Below the pieces are notes generated by a model. That model was not told the DNA's origin. It saw only the letters and a list, made by a program, of their open reading frames with translations, and ran no database searches. A stretch of DNA of 64,000 nucleotides. Source: Symsagittifera roscoffensis. Taxonomy: Eukaryota > Xenacoelomorpha > Acoela > Convolutidae. The stretch lies in the NCBI RefSeq assembly GCF_963678635.1, contig NC_087062.1, forward strand, positions 72,447,345 to 72,511,344, written 5' to 3'. The translations under genes and the position numbers were made by a program. This document shows positions 9,096 to 20,101 of the stretch, piece by piece (position 1 is the stretch's first letter; each line of letters opens with the position of its first letter).

Positions 9096-11878
9096 AAGAA
9101 ACAAGTTCGCTGTGTTATCGAGTTTTTAAGTTCACGGTTCACACCACGGCTTACGACCAAATTGTTGTCGATATGGTGCCACTTCAGACCAAGAACATGA
9201 GAAGAGTTATCCCCACAAGTTACAATATTTTTACTTTCCTGTTGCGGCGCGCTTTGGGGCGGGTTTAACTTTTTATTAATTTTAGTTACGTTACTTATGA
9301 ACTTAGTTAATTTAAAACCACCTAGAGCTAACAGAGTAATCAACTCTTGACTCATTTTAAATGCAACATCAGGGTCCTCAAAGGAGTCAAGGTAGTCGTC
9401 CATATAAAATTTCTCTAGAACTGCGGACGCTGCGTCAGGGAACATCGCCTGATTATCCATTGCATTCCGTTGCAATGCATAATTTGCACACGTTGGCGAA
9501 TCTCTCGCTCCAAAGATATGTCTGGTGTACTGGTGTACAACCACATCGGCTGTGGGGTCCTCCCGCCACAGAAAACGAAGAGATGGTTGGTCCTCTGGAA
9601 GGACGCCGACTTGTAGGAACATCCCTTCAATGTCAGCCGATACGGCAAAATGATGTTGACGAAAACGGAGGAGAACGAATACAAGGTTTTGCAGTAGGTC
9701 GGGTCCTACTAGCAACGATTTGTTCAATGACGTACCGTGGAATTTAGATGCTCCGTTAAGGACACGCCTCACTTTACCAGGTTTGTTTGGGTTCACCACG
9801 GGATGGTGAGGAAGATACCACTTGCGTATGCTGCGGTTCGAAAATTTATGGGGAGGAACTTCAATCACGTATCCTTTACTCAAATCATCTTCGATAGTTT
9901 TTGAGTATTGATCCCTTAAGTGAGGATCTTTCGCTAAACGTTTTTCCAACGATTTTAACTGAACCAATGAGGAATAGTAACTGTCTGGTAACATGATAGA
10001 TTCTTCTGCCCAAAGCATACCTACAGCGTATCTTGATCCATCATGGACGGTGGAGGAATCAAGTATTTTAGCCGCCCTTTTGTCCTCGGCTGAACGGGAA
10101 TCGACCTGTTTGTAGGCTCCGTATGACTCTATTTCATACCAGCGTTTGATTTGACAAGCTAGTTCGGTATCATCCGTATTGCACTTGAAACAAGTAGAAA
10201 GGAAACCAGTAGATGTCGGCATTGGGCCGCTCAAGACCCAGCCTATTGGAAGGCGAACAGCGACGGGCGATGTGTTTGGATCGGCCTCACTCTTGAAATA
10301 CTCCTCAGGCCGAATAGCATGGAAGGAGTCTTGACCAATTATTAAGTCTACATCGGCGTAGCTATACACAATTGGTTTGATTGGAGCAAGGTACGGATAC
10401 TTGCTCTGTAATGCAGGGATGTTGACGGTATCGGTACCGACTTTAAGTTCATTCTTGACAAATGCGGTTAAATCGAATATGTATTCAAATCCATCGAAGT
10501 TAGAAGATACCTTCATCTGAACTTGTTTCGTTTTAACAACAGTCGTTGTGTTAATACCATTTACTGTGAGATCCAAACCTCTTCCTGAGAGATTCAGACA
10601 TTTGACTAATTTAGCCGATATCCAGGAATGACTAGATGCTGAGTCACACAATGTTAAACAATCAGCACTCTGAAAATCGGTGGAAACTTGGAGCTTGATT
10701 ATGGGCAGTAACCCTTTCGATGTTATGATTGATGATTGGTCGTTCGAGATTGCGCAACTTACATCCAACGGAACGGGATTAATGTCTGCATGATTCGAAC
10801 TTGTGTTTGGTATATTCTTGCTGAATGATTTTCGATCAGCGTTTGTGCTCGCTTTATCCGGCTCTGCATTAGATCTTGGTTGACCAGCGTTGGGTCTTGT
10901 ATGGCTATCATTTTTGTCCGGATTTCGACTAGGAAAAACACGTTCAGCCCCATGGAGAAGTACACTATGGGTGCTAGTGCAACCTGGTTTTGTGCATTTC
11001 TTTGCTCTGGGACATTGCCGGAATGCGTGGTTCCCTTGTAAGCAGGAGAAGCACAATTTGTTTTCCGCAGAGAATTTCGCACGTTGTGTTGGAGTTTTCT
11101 CCTTAAACACGGAACACTTCCACAAGGCATGTTTCCCCTTGCAGAGGATACATGAAGGATATTCAAACTTTTTCTCAACTGTACTTGTCGAGGCAAAAAT
11201 TCTCGTTACAGCTTTAGCTTTGAATGGCTCTTCGACTTTGGGCTTTCCAGGCATATTTTTCGTTTGCTCATGAGCTTCTGCTTTATCTTTTAACCAATTG
11301 TTAAAGTCAATTAGGTTGGGGCGTGACCAATTACGTTTCACGACAAAAAGTGACCACGATTCTCTCATGTTTGGTGGAATTTTTGAAAGAGCTTGATTTA
11401 ACAAAGAGACGCTTTTCAAATCTTCTTCGTAATCAAGAGATCTAAAGACAGCCACTAGACTTGAAATGGTCATCGAGAAGCTAATGATGTTCTCAGAGTT
11501 GTGCATTCGAAGCTGCGGGAAACTAGACAATTTATCAAGGTGGGCCGTAATTACGTTTTGTGGCTGGCCAAACTTTCTTTCCAGAGTTTTCAGAGCATCC
11601 TTATACATTCTTCCACTGTATGCGAACTCTGCTATGACTGACTTAGCTTTTCCCGTGACTAATGTTTTTAAATAAGTTAACTTCACATCATCGCTTAGGG
11701 ACGCTGCGTCTACAGTACTGCAAAATTGGCCAAACCATTCGTGCCATTGGAGCGGGTTGCCATCGTACTGGGCCAGCTTCCATTCTGGAAGGGGATCCTT
11801 CTTTGAGACTGACAGAGCTTGGACTAAGTCATTCAGTGTCACGGCTTGCGGTTGGGGAGCTCGTTGCAACGACGGCAA
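8999..11878 (-). CDS. gag-pol: Element A Gag (capsid, zinc knuckles), protease and RT
   Basis: A 959-codon open frame, the longest intact part of element A. In order: DUF1759-like capsid segment (LPEWKLAQYDGNPLQWHEWF, about residues 30-190); Cys-rich zinc knuckles (CILCKGKHALWKC and CFSCLQGNHAFRQC, about 244-310); DUF1758-like aspartic protease with LCDSASSHSWIS near 410, where Asp-Ser-Ala replaces the usual Asp-Thr/Ser-Gly, as in other BEL/Pao members; the LPIGWVLSGP linker; and RT with VNPNKPGKVRRVLN, the DIEGMF Asp and FYMDDYLDSF near 825. The last 40 or so codons are out of frame after the small deletion near 9100, so the polyprotein is truncated before RNase H. Confidence 0.92.
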   Translation of the reverse strand: MPSLQRAPQPQAVTLNDLVQALSVSKKDPLPEWKLAQYDGNPLQWHEWFGQFCSTVDAASLSDDVKLTYLKTLVTGKAKSVIAEFAYSGRMYKDALKTLERKFGQPQNVITAHLDKLSSFPQLRMHNSENIISFSMTISSLVAVFRSLDYEEDLKSVSLLNQALSKIPPNMRESWSLFVVKRNWSRPNLIDFNNWLKDKAEAHEQTKNMPGKPKVEEPFKAKAVTRIFASTSTVEKKFEYPSCILCKGKHALWKCSVFKEKTPTQRAKFSAENKLCFSCLQGNHAFRQCPRAKKCTKPGCTSTHSVLLHGAERVFPSRNPDKNDSHTRPNAGQPRSNAEPDKASTNADRKSFSKNIPNTSSNHADINPVPLDVSCAISNDQSSIITSKGLLPIIKLQVSTDFQSADCLTLCDSASSHSWISAKLVKCLNLSGRGLDLTVNGINTTTVVKTKQVQMKVSSNFDGFEYIFDLTAFVKNELKVGTDTVNIPALQSKYPYLAPIKPIVYSYADVDLIIGQDSFHAIRPEEYFKSEADPNTSPVAVRLPIGWVLSGPMPTSTGFLSTCFKCNTDDTELACQIKRWYEIESYGAYKQVDSRSAEDKRAAKILDSSTVHDGSRYAVGMLWAEESIMLPDSYYSSLVQLKSLEKRLAKDPHLRDQYSKTIEDDLSKGYVIEVPPHKFSNRSIRKWYLPHHPVVNPNKPGKVRRVLNGASKFHGTSLNKSLLVGPDLLQNLVFVLLRFRQHHFAVSADIEGMFLQVGVLPEDQPSLRFLWREDPTADVVVHQYTRHIFGARDSPTCANYALQRNAMDNQAMFPDAASAVLEKFYMDDYLDSFEDPDVAFKMSQELITLLALGGFKLTKFISNVTKINKKLNPPQSAPQQESKNIVTCGDNSSHVLGLKWHHIDNNLVVSRGVNRELKNSITQRTCFFCFRPHRSRSALYRKSAIIVERNLAHSWSTMG

Positions 11879-12650
11879 TGTGTTGCTAGGATCAGTTGCA
11901 AAAGGTTGCTGCTGATATATGTAAGTTTTTCAGCTGATGCGTCGTGATTGGGAAACCCATAGTAAACGGTACCACCACTTGATACGTGCGGGAATTGTTG
12001 CTGAGATATTGGCGTTACGGATGAAAAAACACCAACTGATGGGTTTGTGTTACCATCACTTGTTACCCCAGCGATACATTGGGCGACTGCGGGTGTCCAC
12101 TGGGGCATTAGTGGCACATTGGGCTGATTAATAACAGCAGACTGTCCGCTAAACGGATTGTTCACTGAAGCAGGGTTGCTATACACGTTATGTGATAGCA
12201 AGTTTTGATTTCTGCAGATTAAATTTGCAGGTGTTTGTGACAAAATGGCATGGGGGGTGTATCCAGAGTTTTGATTGGAGTTGGCGGGCATGTTTCCAAC
12301 AACTCGAGAATCGTTATTAAAGTTGTTGACGGGGATATGTTGAATGGAAGACGAAGGATGAGGTACAGAAAATTAACAGCAAACCGGAGTATTGGTAGCT
12401 GCTGTTACAGCTGGATTAAATAATGACGTATTATTGTTTTCGCAAAGTGTAGCGTTATTTGAAATAAGCAATGACTGCGTTTCGTGCTCAGGATTAGTGG
12501 ATACAGCGTGCTTGATTCCATCGCCATCGCTGAAGGAGACGGTTGGTTGATAGGGATAACATTGTTGATCACAACCAAAAGTCTGATTCGGCAACGATCG
12601 CCGAGATGAAGCTCCCGCTGTGGACACATTTCTGTTTTGATACGAACCAC
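11839..12650 (-). pseudogene. gag: Element A gag, middle part, frameshifted
   Basis: Two short open stretches (12291-11839 and 12627-12373, with an overlapping frame at 12650-12405) encode Asn, Gln, Pro and Ser-rich sequence. This corresponds to the low-complexity linker between the Gag coiled coil and the capsid in element B (about 48400-49200). The frame changes at least twice, so Gag cannot be read continuously. Confidence 0.7.
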
Positions 12651-12692
12651 TTTCTATATTTGTACAGGTTTCAAACTTTGAAGAAGACGGAA

Positions 12693-13511
12693 CTACCTCG
12701 GGCCCTTTTGGTTTTCTAATGCATGATCAACCCAATCGTTTACCCTGTCAGAACGACGATCAACCGAAGACGCCAGCTCGAGATGCTGATCTATTTCAGA
12801 CTCTTCGAGGCATTCAGTTTCAACCATTTTTGCTTCAGCTACTTTAATACGATTTTCTTCGCCTAATCGTTCCATTTCAAGCCGACTTTTTTCGATTCGT
12901 AAACGATATTCTTGCTCTTTACGGTCATTTTCAAATTTAATTTCTTGTTGTTTTCGTTCCATCTCAATCAGATGCTGTTGCTCTTCGATGATGGCTTCCT
13001 GTTGTTTCAGTCTTAAGGTTGCTTCATGTTGTTTTTCCAACTCTTCTCGCTCCATCTTTGCTAGGAGCAGCTCTTTGCGGCGCTCACTGGGGGTCAACGA
13101 TTTCATTGTGCTTTGCTTACTCGACCCGGATTTTGCCGATTTTGATGAAACTTTTGATTGACTTGTTTCACTGACGCAGACCTCTGAAACTTGATTAGAT
13201 TCCATATGAGCGCGAGCCTTACCAGTTACTTCATCGTTAACTTTAACTATCCTATCCCACCATGCAGCCAACTCCGTTAATAATTTGCTATGGTTATCGG
13301 TTTTATTAGCTAATATCACAAGTTCATCATTTTTAGCTAAAGCTTTTTCGAGAATACTCTTGCAAGATTCAATTAAGGCGTTTATTTTTGTTTTCCGAAT
13401 TTGTCCCTCTAAACTCTCAGTTATGCGACTGTGAACTACGGAAAGCTCATTTTCTAGTGATGTTCGACCATTCATCAATCGTCGATATTTTAACTCAATT
13501 TGTTCTGTCAT
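12693..13511 (-). CDS. gag: Element A Gag N-terminal coiled coil
   Basis: A 272-codon ORF starting with ATG and the basic segment QIELKYRRLMNGR. The first 100 residues are helical. A Ser/Lys-rich linker follows (SQSKVSSKSAKSGSSKQS), then a long Glu/Gln/Lys coiled coil (LTPSERRKELLLAKMEREEL onward) and an NDWVDHALENQ end. Element B has the same order at 47678-48390, ending in DWTNDWVD. It is followed by frameshifts. Confidence 0.82.
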   Translation of the reverse strand: MTEQIELKYRRLMNGRTSLENELSVVHSRITESLEGQIRKTKINALIESCKSILEKALAKNDELVILANKTDNHSKLLTELAAWWDRIVKVNDEVTGKARAHMESNQVSEVCVSETSQSKVSSKSAKSGSSKQSTMKSLTPSERRKELLLAKMEREELEKQHEATLRLKQQEAIIEEQQHLIEMERKQQEIKFENDRKEQEYRLRIEKSRLEMERLGEENRIKVAEAKMVETECLEESEIDQHLELASSVDRRSDRVNDWVDHALENQKGPR

Positions 13512-13674
13512 TTTGATTACTTTTAAACTTGTTCACTTCTACTCAACCGCTCAACTGCTCAGTTTGAGAGAAAAAAAGGGAATAATAAATTTAAGACCTT
13601 ATATTTAGTATTAATAAATTATATTCTGACACATTAAACAATATCACACCTTAGAGAAGCAATTTATTTAACTC

Positions 13675-14274
13675 CTAGTGCTGCTCAGCATTTCTTCTGT
13701 TTCGATTAGCTTGCCGCTTGCGTTTTCCTGGCTTAGGAGTATTTTTCTTTGAAATAATATGCTTCAAATTCTTGCTATAACGCCTAAGGATCGTAAACGT
13801 TTTCAGTTCTAGAGAGGGATCCTGGTGTAGTTCTAAGTACTTTTGCCCTAACTCAGTGAGGTTCTGCTTCCTTCTAGATATCAGGTCTGTTACTATATTA
13901 ATAACTAATATGCCTAACTCTTTCAACTTACTATATATATCTTCCGTGCCTACACGTTTACAGTAAACGATTGCATAAATATTGCGTTTATAGTTTAAAA
14001 GAATCTTCTTAAGCTGGTTAGGAGTTAGTGCTTTAAAGTTATTACTACGGTGTCGACTAAATGAGTTATTAACAGCGTCGTGCCAAATAACAATGTCGGT
14101 TCGGTTTAAGAGATAGTGTTCAAGTTGATACTGACAAGTTTTACGGACGTTCACTGCGTTATGGTTGAAACTTAACCCGGGAATGGCTAAGCACGATTGA
14201 GATACACGCTTTTGCGAAGCGGGGGAAAGTTTTTTCAAAGCGTGGTGCAGCGAGCTAGCAGCTAGTATGAACAT
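13675..14274 (-). CDS. Extra ORF upstream of gag in element A
   Basis: A complete 199-codon ATG-to-stop ORF between the 5' leader and gag, on the same strand as the element. It has no break although gag and pol are broken. The protein has a central conserved-looking block, DIVIWHDAVNNSFSRHRSNN (about residues 60-79), then a mixed alpha/beta stretch (IYAIVYCKRVGTEDIYSKL), and a very basic tail (PKPGKRKRQANRNRRN). It resembles no Gag or Pol domain. The alternating strands and helices with Asp and His near the middle are loosely reminiscent of SGNH/GDSL-type hydrolase folds, which is inference only. Element B shows no equivalent in its leader. Confidence 0.7.
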   Translation of the reverse strand: MFILAASSLHHALKKLSPASQKRVSQSCLAIPGLSFNHNAVNVRKTCQYQLEHYLLNRTDIVIWHDAVNNSFSRHRSNNFKALTPNQLKKILLNYKRNIYAIVYCKRVGTEDIYSKLKELGILVINIVTDLISRRKQNLTELGQKYLELHQDPSLELKTFTILRRYSKNLKHIISKKNTPKPGKRKRQANRNRRNAEQH

Positions 14275-15674
14275 TTAGTGAATTAAATCAACTTTAGAGG
14301 AAGGGAATCAAGCAAACCGCGACCTGACCTCCCCCAACACCCTGAGCTAACAAGGTTGTGGCAAAAGGTAAGACGATTTGCTTGATAATACGCTACGGGT
14401 CTCAACTACGGCTACTTTTATCCAATTGAACTAGTTTAGTTAGCTGCACCACGTTTCAAGAATAAACACGGCGTTTTTTCAGAAATTTTTTTTTTTCGAA
14501 AATTTCGGATTTTTTTTTCGAAAATTTCCCAATTTTTTTTTTCCGAATTTTTTTTTGAAAATTTTTTTCCACGTTTTCACCCAACGGTTCAAGTTCCAAC
14601 AATAACCTGATGCGTTTGCGAAATTTTGATTTTTTTTTTAAAGTCCAAAACTTGGGGCAAAAAACTCGACTCGGTCGTTTAAATTAAATTATTATGAAAC
14701 TAGGCGCTTTGCTGAATAATTTGCAAAACTTTAAAATTTTGGAAAAAAAAATCAAAAATTTTTAATTTTTTTTTTTCAAAATTTTTGGTCTTTTTTTCGA
14801 TACGGTGTTTAGCTTACAAACACGGTGTTAGGATAACGTAATTAAGGTTTATGAGGCCGGTTTTTTCCTAAGCCCACAGAAAATTTTCTGATCAGGTTTT
14901 GGTATCGAGAAAAATTGGGGGCTACGATTTTGCCATCAAAAAAACTCGTATCAGAATTTAAAGCATCAAATCAGCAAGTTAGCACAAATGGATAAATTTT
15001 TGTTTTTTTTTGTAGAGGCGTTCACCGGTAGATTCCAAAATCCACAGAAAACTTCGGGTCTTGAGAAAAAAATGGGTGTCCACAATCCACACTTCAATAT
15101 GGATGTCCACAAAAAACGGATGTCCACAATCCACACTCCAATATGGATGTCCACAAAAAACGGATGTCCACAATCCACAATCAGGTCTCCCTCCAAAAGT
15201 TCATCCGTCTCACTAACCACTTCCACCTCCAATATGGATGTTCACAAAAAACGGATGTCTTTTGTGTCCGGGACAGCCCCAACTTGGGTGCCTGCTTTGT
15301 CTAACTGGCCCTTGGGGGGTTGGCTTCGGAAGATTATTGTATCCGCTCTCTCCTGTCAAAACCTGCTTGAGAGTGTTGACTTTATCAAAAGGGAATTTGG
15401 CTCGCTCTCTCATGCAATGAGTGAAGTTGTGTGAATGGATAAGCTACAGAGGCGATGAATTGTCTCGAGGCCGTTCGGCTCAAGTTACTTAGCTGTTTGA
15501 GATGGGCAAACCAAGTAGAATTGGGTTCTGGTTGGCTATCTCTCAGGTTCCAAAAATACTGCTCAAAATGGCCGTCTGCACCGATCAAGAAGCACTTTCA
15601 AAGTGTCCGGGTGTACGAATATCGTCCGGAATATCGTCCAGAATACTGTCCAGAATATCTAATGTCCAGAATAC
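14275..15674 (-). other. Leader region of element A with 44-bp tandem repeat
   Basis: The 5' leader between the primer binding site and the extra ORF. The part at 14480-14800 is made of long T and A runs. At about 15070-15260 a 44-bp unit (beginning GGATGTCCACAATCCACACT) is repeated about 2.3 times, and part of it recurs after a short gap. At 15617-15680 a 12-13-bp unit of the GTCCAGAATATC type is repeated four to five times. ORFs here are by-products of these repeats. Confidence 0.6.
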
Positions 15675-15675
15675 G

Positions 15676-15693
15676 GTCCGGGTCGGCGGACCA
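15676..15693 (-). promoter_or_regulatory. Primer binding site of element A
   Basis: Four bases after the end of the 5' LTR, the element strand reads TGGTCCGCCGACCCGGAC. This has the TGG start expected for pairing with the CCA end of a tRNA. I could not assign the tRNA. Confidence 0.6.
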
Positions 15694-15697
15694 AAAA

Positions 15698-16003
15698 TGT
15701 GGCGCACTCTCGTATCCTGTAAGATCTAAAAAACCTGGTTCAACATCTGTAAATTATCGGCAATTTAAACAGATAAATGACAATATAAAGATGATATAAA
15801 TAAGGCAAACATCTTCCGGTTAACATGTTATCAAACGGTTTTTCAACAATCACAAAAATGTATAAACATTTTGATGGCAAACTGACCTTAATCGAACAAA
15901 CCAGTAGTTTTCAAGGCCTTTTGTCTAAGAAAATCTAATTTTAGCTTTTTCACTTTCGCGCTATAATGACGTCATTAATTTAAGATTAATTTAAGCGCGA
16001 ACA
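15698..16003 (-). repeat. 5' LTR of BEL/Pao element A
   Basis: The 306-bp partner of 6512-6819, differing by a few substitutions and small indels. It is followed on the plus strand by the TSD CGCAC at 16004-16008. It carries the same TGACGTCA palindrome (15967-15974). As the 5' LTR of a minus-strand element it should contain the promoter. Confidence 0.93.
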
Positions 16004-16132
16004 CGCACTCATCTGAGGCTTTCTTTGATGAGCAATAACACATGCAACATCGCGAGCAACATCTGATATTTTTTGGGTTAATCAGCGTGCCCTATTGCAT
16101 TTGGCAAGTTTATCGAAGCTAGATTAAATCAC

Positions 16133-16490
16133 ACGCCCCCCCCCCCCCCTCAGGGATTCGACCCCCTGCCGACGCAAAGGGTCTCCCTTTGTACTATTTT
16201 GAGATATCCATAATTGGTGACGGACCCTAAAAACTTTCTTAATGCGCCTTCGGAGCCAATCTATACTAATTTTGAGGGGGGAGTGCGCGCCGAAAAAACG
16301 CGATCTTTTGGTCGAAATTTTCCAAAAAGTGCCTAAAAACGCCTTTTTTGTTCTTTGCCTGCAAAAAGTGCCTAAAAACGCCTTTTTTGTTCTTTGCGGC
16401 GCAGAAAATTTGGTCACATTAGGGTCTTTATAATGGTTTGGAAGAGCTCAGAAAATCAATTTGGTCGACCTAAAAAAAATTTCGCCAAAA
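16133..16490. mobile_element. Truncated hAT-like MITE copy
   Basis: It shares the internal part of the MITE family: CTCAGGGATTCGACCCCCTG, the GCGCGCGCC-type core near the A/T-rich centre, and the end TTTGGTCGACCTAAAAAAAA. Both terminal inverted repeats are missing. A poly-C run lies at the left end, and an internal block of about 38 bases around 16337-16390 is tandemly duplicated. Confidence 0.7.
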
Positions 16491-16499
16491 TGTTTGAAA

Positions 16500-17570
16500 A
16501 TGGGTTAAAAAAATGAGTACAATTAGTAGCTGGTTGAAAAATTGAGAATTATTTGGGCGAAAAACCGCCCTAAGCACAAATACCTGGTCATTTTTGTCGA
16601 AACTCGGAGCCTTCAATTTTGTCAAACTTAATCAATAAAGTTTTTTTTCTAAAAAATGATACATTTGCAACTCCAATAACCATATAATTACATAAAATTA
16701 CATTAAGATGTGATGATGTGATGATCAAAAACGCATGAAATGCATTGAAAGAACCTTCAATTGTTTTTCGCATACAATTGATGTGAGTCTTTTCCTTGAC
16801 AAAAAGAAACCAATTTCAACCCAAAAATTTGACAACCAAAAATGTTAATCAGATATAAAGGTTCTTTATAACTCATTTGATATTAATATTCTTTGGAAAG
16901 GGCCTAAGAAAAAATTATTTTTGGAATTGTTTTACTAAGATTTTTTGAATGAAAATGTTTGATAAAAAAAGTCGCGGAAACCCGTTTATGAACTTTTTAC
17001 AGGATCGATATTTTGTTTCTCCGACTTTGGAAGAAACTGACAAAATGATTTTAGTCTTTAAACTTTTCCTCCATAGAACTTTCAACTCTATAATTAACAG
17101 TTCTTGAGGTTTTTTCAACTCTTCAGCAACCAAAAATAAATACTATAATCATTCCACCTACAGTTATTTAAAATATCGAGGTCCACAAATGGTCTAGTGC
17201 CTTTCTTCATGTCAATCGAGGTTTGAGCACGTATTGAATGTAGTGAATGTATTGAAGTGATCTAGGGGTCTTAGCAGGGCAAAAATTGTCTTTAATATTA
17301 ATTATAAAACAGGAGCAGCCGAGCTCAAAAAAAAGTTCTGTGCTCAATAACAAAAAAAAACGAAAGATTCGTATGACTCCTTTTTCGAATTGCAATGGTT
17401 GTTTTGCAAATTTTGGTAAAACGAGTGAGACAAAAGTTCAAAATATTACTCCAATTGTACTGAAAAAATGATTATTTAAAAAAAATTCAAAAAGTTCAAA
17501 TTTTATTCGTTCTGATGCAACTACTCCTGGCTCTCATACTGGATTGAAAGTAGAAATAAGAATTAAAGCT
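16500..17570. other. AT-rich stretch, nothing recognised
   Basis: Short ORFs on both strands are low-complexity and show no motif. No repeat copy or RNA gene seen. Confidence 0.4.
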
Positions 17571-17589
17571 TCGACATAGGGGTTTATAT

Positions 17590-17790
17590 AATAGTTTATG
17601 TTTTTGTAAAGTTTAATGACATCCTTGAAAGTCTGGCCACAACCGGTCTTTCTCTCTAATCACTGTTCTTTCTACGTCTGGATACGCCTGAAACAACATG
17701 TGCAGTTTGCCTTACATTCTATAAGATAGAGTTGGAAATACCTAAACTCTCATAAACTCTATCTGTTTTTCTACTTTAAAATTGCACAGC
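17590..17790 (+). repeat. Left degenerate LTR of gypsy-type element
   Basis: Shares several blocks, in the same order, with 21660-21870, including TCTGGCCAC, CGTCTGGATA, GCAGTTTGCCT and ACTCTATCTGTTTTTCTACT. Ends approximate. Confidence 0.7.
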
Positions 17791-18081
17791 CAGCAGATAA
17801 AAAAGGGAATGGAGGAACCCTTCAAATTTTGTTTCTTTCTGGGACTCAAGAACACCAGATCCTCCAAGTTAAGGTGAGGAATGCATAGCTTAATTTCCTT
17901 GGGGGATGATAGCAAAATACGATATTGACCCGGGAGAGTTCTGTTTTGATAACACGTTATCAGCTACTCAGAAAAAAATTTAAGTCGAACTTTTATATAT
18001 GCATTGGAGACAAGGCAAGCCGAATTTTTAAAGTCAGGCATCCAGGAGTTGATATAAAAGGGGAAAAGATACCCTAGAGTA

Positions 18082-18420
18082 TTGGAAAACACGGAACAAG
18101 TATTCAAACGAGAACGTAACGTGACAATGAAAGTGGCTGTTCTATGGACGCAAACAACGGGAGCACGAGACGTTTGCCAAGGGATATATCAAGTTGAACG
18201 AAAACGCCAGAGCAAGTATATAGATTTGCCTTATCCGATGAACGAGGGGACAAAGAAAACAAATTACAAATTGCAAACGGGGAAACTAGCGCCATCGGAG
18301 CCACACAATAGCATTAAGCAAGAGCCATCAGACGAAAAACGGGATACTTCCAGAACTGAGAGCGCGGTGGACGCGGAATCGGACCGGGGAGGGGATGGCA
18401 AACTCCCAAAAATGCTATAA
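18082..18420 (+). pseudogene. gag: Gypsy-type gag remnant
   Basis: A 112-codon open stretch with a charged, Ser/Glu-rich C-terminal part, followed directly by a frame with Cys-X2-Cys and later His and Cys residues (18421-18500), as in a nucleocapsid knuckle. No continuous Gag can be read. The position just upstream of the protease remnant supports the call. Confidence 0.5.
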
Positions 18421-18739
18421 CTGTGATGCTTGCGATTTTTTGTTAGAACATATAATGAAGGCCCACTAGGAATGCGCATGTAATGCATGCAGGATTTTTG
18501 GAAGTTTCCAAAGGACATGCCGTGAGACCTGTCAGGGAACTAAGTAATGGAGAGGGAGAGAACGCGTCGGGATGTTGCAGGAAGAGCAGGAACATCAGCA
18601 GAATAACCAAATCATGGCTGGCAGTAGTCAGGGCCAACCTGTCGGATGGGTGATTCGGGAGGCTGAGGGAGAATAAGACTCGTTAACGGGATCGAGCGAA
18701 CATATGGTATTGGCAGTAAAACTTAAGTAGAAAGAAACT

Positions 18740-18865
18740 GAGTTTAAGATTCCCAATGCCAGGATTCTGGTCAACGTTTGCGGTAGAAGCTTGTGGTTGT
18801 GGATCGACAGTGGCTCTCCATTAGCCGTCTTTAGTTTGCCAAAACTGAAACAAGCCAATGCATAG
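18740..18865 (+). pseudogene. pro: Retropepsin remnant
   Basis: Forty-one open codons with VNVCGRSLWLWIDSGSPLAV. The Asp-Ser-Gly triad between hydrophobic strands is the active-site block of a retroviral-type aspartic protease. The frame ends in TAG. Confidence 0.7.
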
Positions 18866-19572
18866 AAATAGCAACTTTATCCCCGGGAAGGATGAACTCG
18901 TGGATTAAAATAACAACAGAATCCACATACTTCGCAAAGCAGAAGTAACGACCGAATTCTACGGCTGTGCCACTCAGCAGAAGATCTCGGTCATTGCAGT
19001 GAATCATCAATCGATCCTGGGGCGCGACTCGATGAGATCCGCGGGTTTGGAGCTGGTCCAGAGGAAACGAGTGATGACAGTGGCAGACAGAAACACAGGT
19101 GCCGAGTAGGAGCGTGAACTGGATGAGTGGCAGTTATATTTATCTAAGCTGTTCCAAATTTGTTTTCCAGATAAGGGGGCATACTCAATGCCAAGGTACA
19201 GGCAGATTTCTTCGACATATTTAAACCAGTGCAACAAAAAGGACGCAGGGGAATGTCCATTAGTGTACAGAATAAAGTAGATAGGAAGGTAACGCATCTG
19301 ATGCATTAGGCACATATCGTAAGACTCAAAGAATGTTCGGATAAACAATTGGTGTCCCCAATTGTAATTAAAGCAAACAGGACGGGAGAAATAAATTGGC
19401 TCTAGAATCAAGAGAATTAAATAAACAGGTACACAAGAACAAGTACCAAATGCCAAACACAGACTAATGGACGGATTAAGCCAAGTAATCACAGGAAGAA
19501 AAGACGAAAAGTCTAACTTACAACGCTAGACTTTAAGTACGCGTATGGACGAGAATCAAATACAAATGAGCA

Positions 19573-20051
19573 ATGCCATTTCTCAATTGTAAGGGGAAAT
19601 CCACCGGGACCCAACGCTTTAAGAACGGCTTATACGGACTAATAACTGTGCCTGCCGAAATTCAGATAAAACGACACTCTCATAAAGTAATTTCCTCAGG
19701 CACTCGCATTTATGGACGACATACTGATCATCTCCAAGGGGAACCAAAATTGAACATTTTGCGTTTCAAGAGAAATTTCTAAGAAAATTGGACATAGCAT
19801 GCGCGTCGCTGAAACTCCGAAATTGCAAACTTGCGAAATCTAGTTGCCAATGGCTGGGTAATCAATTAAATAATATCGGAATTACGCCACAAGTACAAAA
19901 AACGAACGCTACAGACGAACAAAAAGTGCAGCGGACTAGAAAACAACTGAAATGCGTTCACTATATAGCTTTCTTGAATTCATACCTAATCAAACGGAAA
20001 AAACCAGCAAACAAGCTCGACTTATCATTTCAGCTCAAAAAGCACTACTAA
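19573..20051 (+). pseudogene. pol: Gypsy-type reverse transcriptase remnant
   Basis: Two adjacent open stretches in different frames. The first contains RFKNGLYGLITVPAEIQ, the block before the RT catalytic Asp pair. The second contains SLKLRNCKLAKSSCQWLG and NNIGITPQVQKT, the region after it in Ty3/gypsy RT. The YxDD block itself is lost between them (about 19690-19780). Confidence 0.8.
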
Positions 20052-20101
20052 TGTTTTTAAATTCATCGCTCAAAGGTTAAAAAAATTTCAGCAGATTAAA
20101 C

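Larger units (their letters stand above)
6512..16003 (-). mobile_element. BEL/Pao LTR retrotransposon A (disabled)
   Basis: A complete LTR element in minus orientation: 3' LTR at 6512-6819, 5' LTR at 15698-16003, flanked by the identical 5-bp TSD CGCAC (6507-6511 and 16004-16008). In element order it has a primer binding site, an extra ORF, Gag with a coiled coil, a DUF1759-like capsid part, zinc knuckles, a DUF1758-like aspartic protease, RT with YMDD, RNase H, an H2C2 integrase and a DUF5641-like C-terminus. This order and the retropepsin type are diagnostic of BEL/Pao. It cannot make an intact polyprotein: there are frameshifts in gag, one near 9100 and one near 7399, and a TAG at 8140. 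The two LTRs differ by a few substitutions and short indels, so the insertion is fairly young. Confidence 0.93.

Noticed and set aside
8237-9268. Plus-strand ORFs across element A (for example 8237-8536, 8594-8914, 9361-9747)
   Set aside because: They are shadows of the minus-strand pol frame and show no motif of their own.
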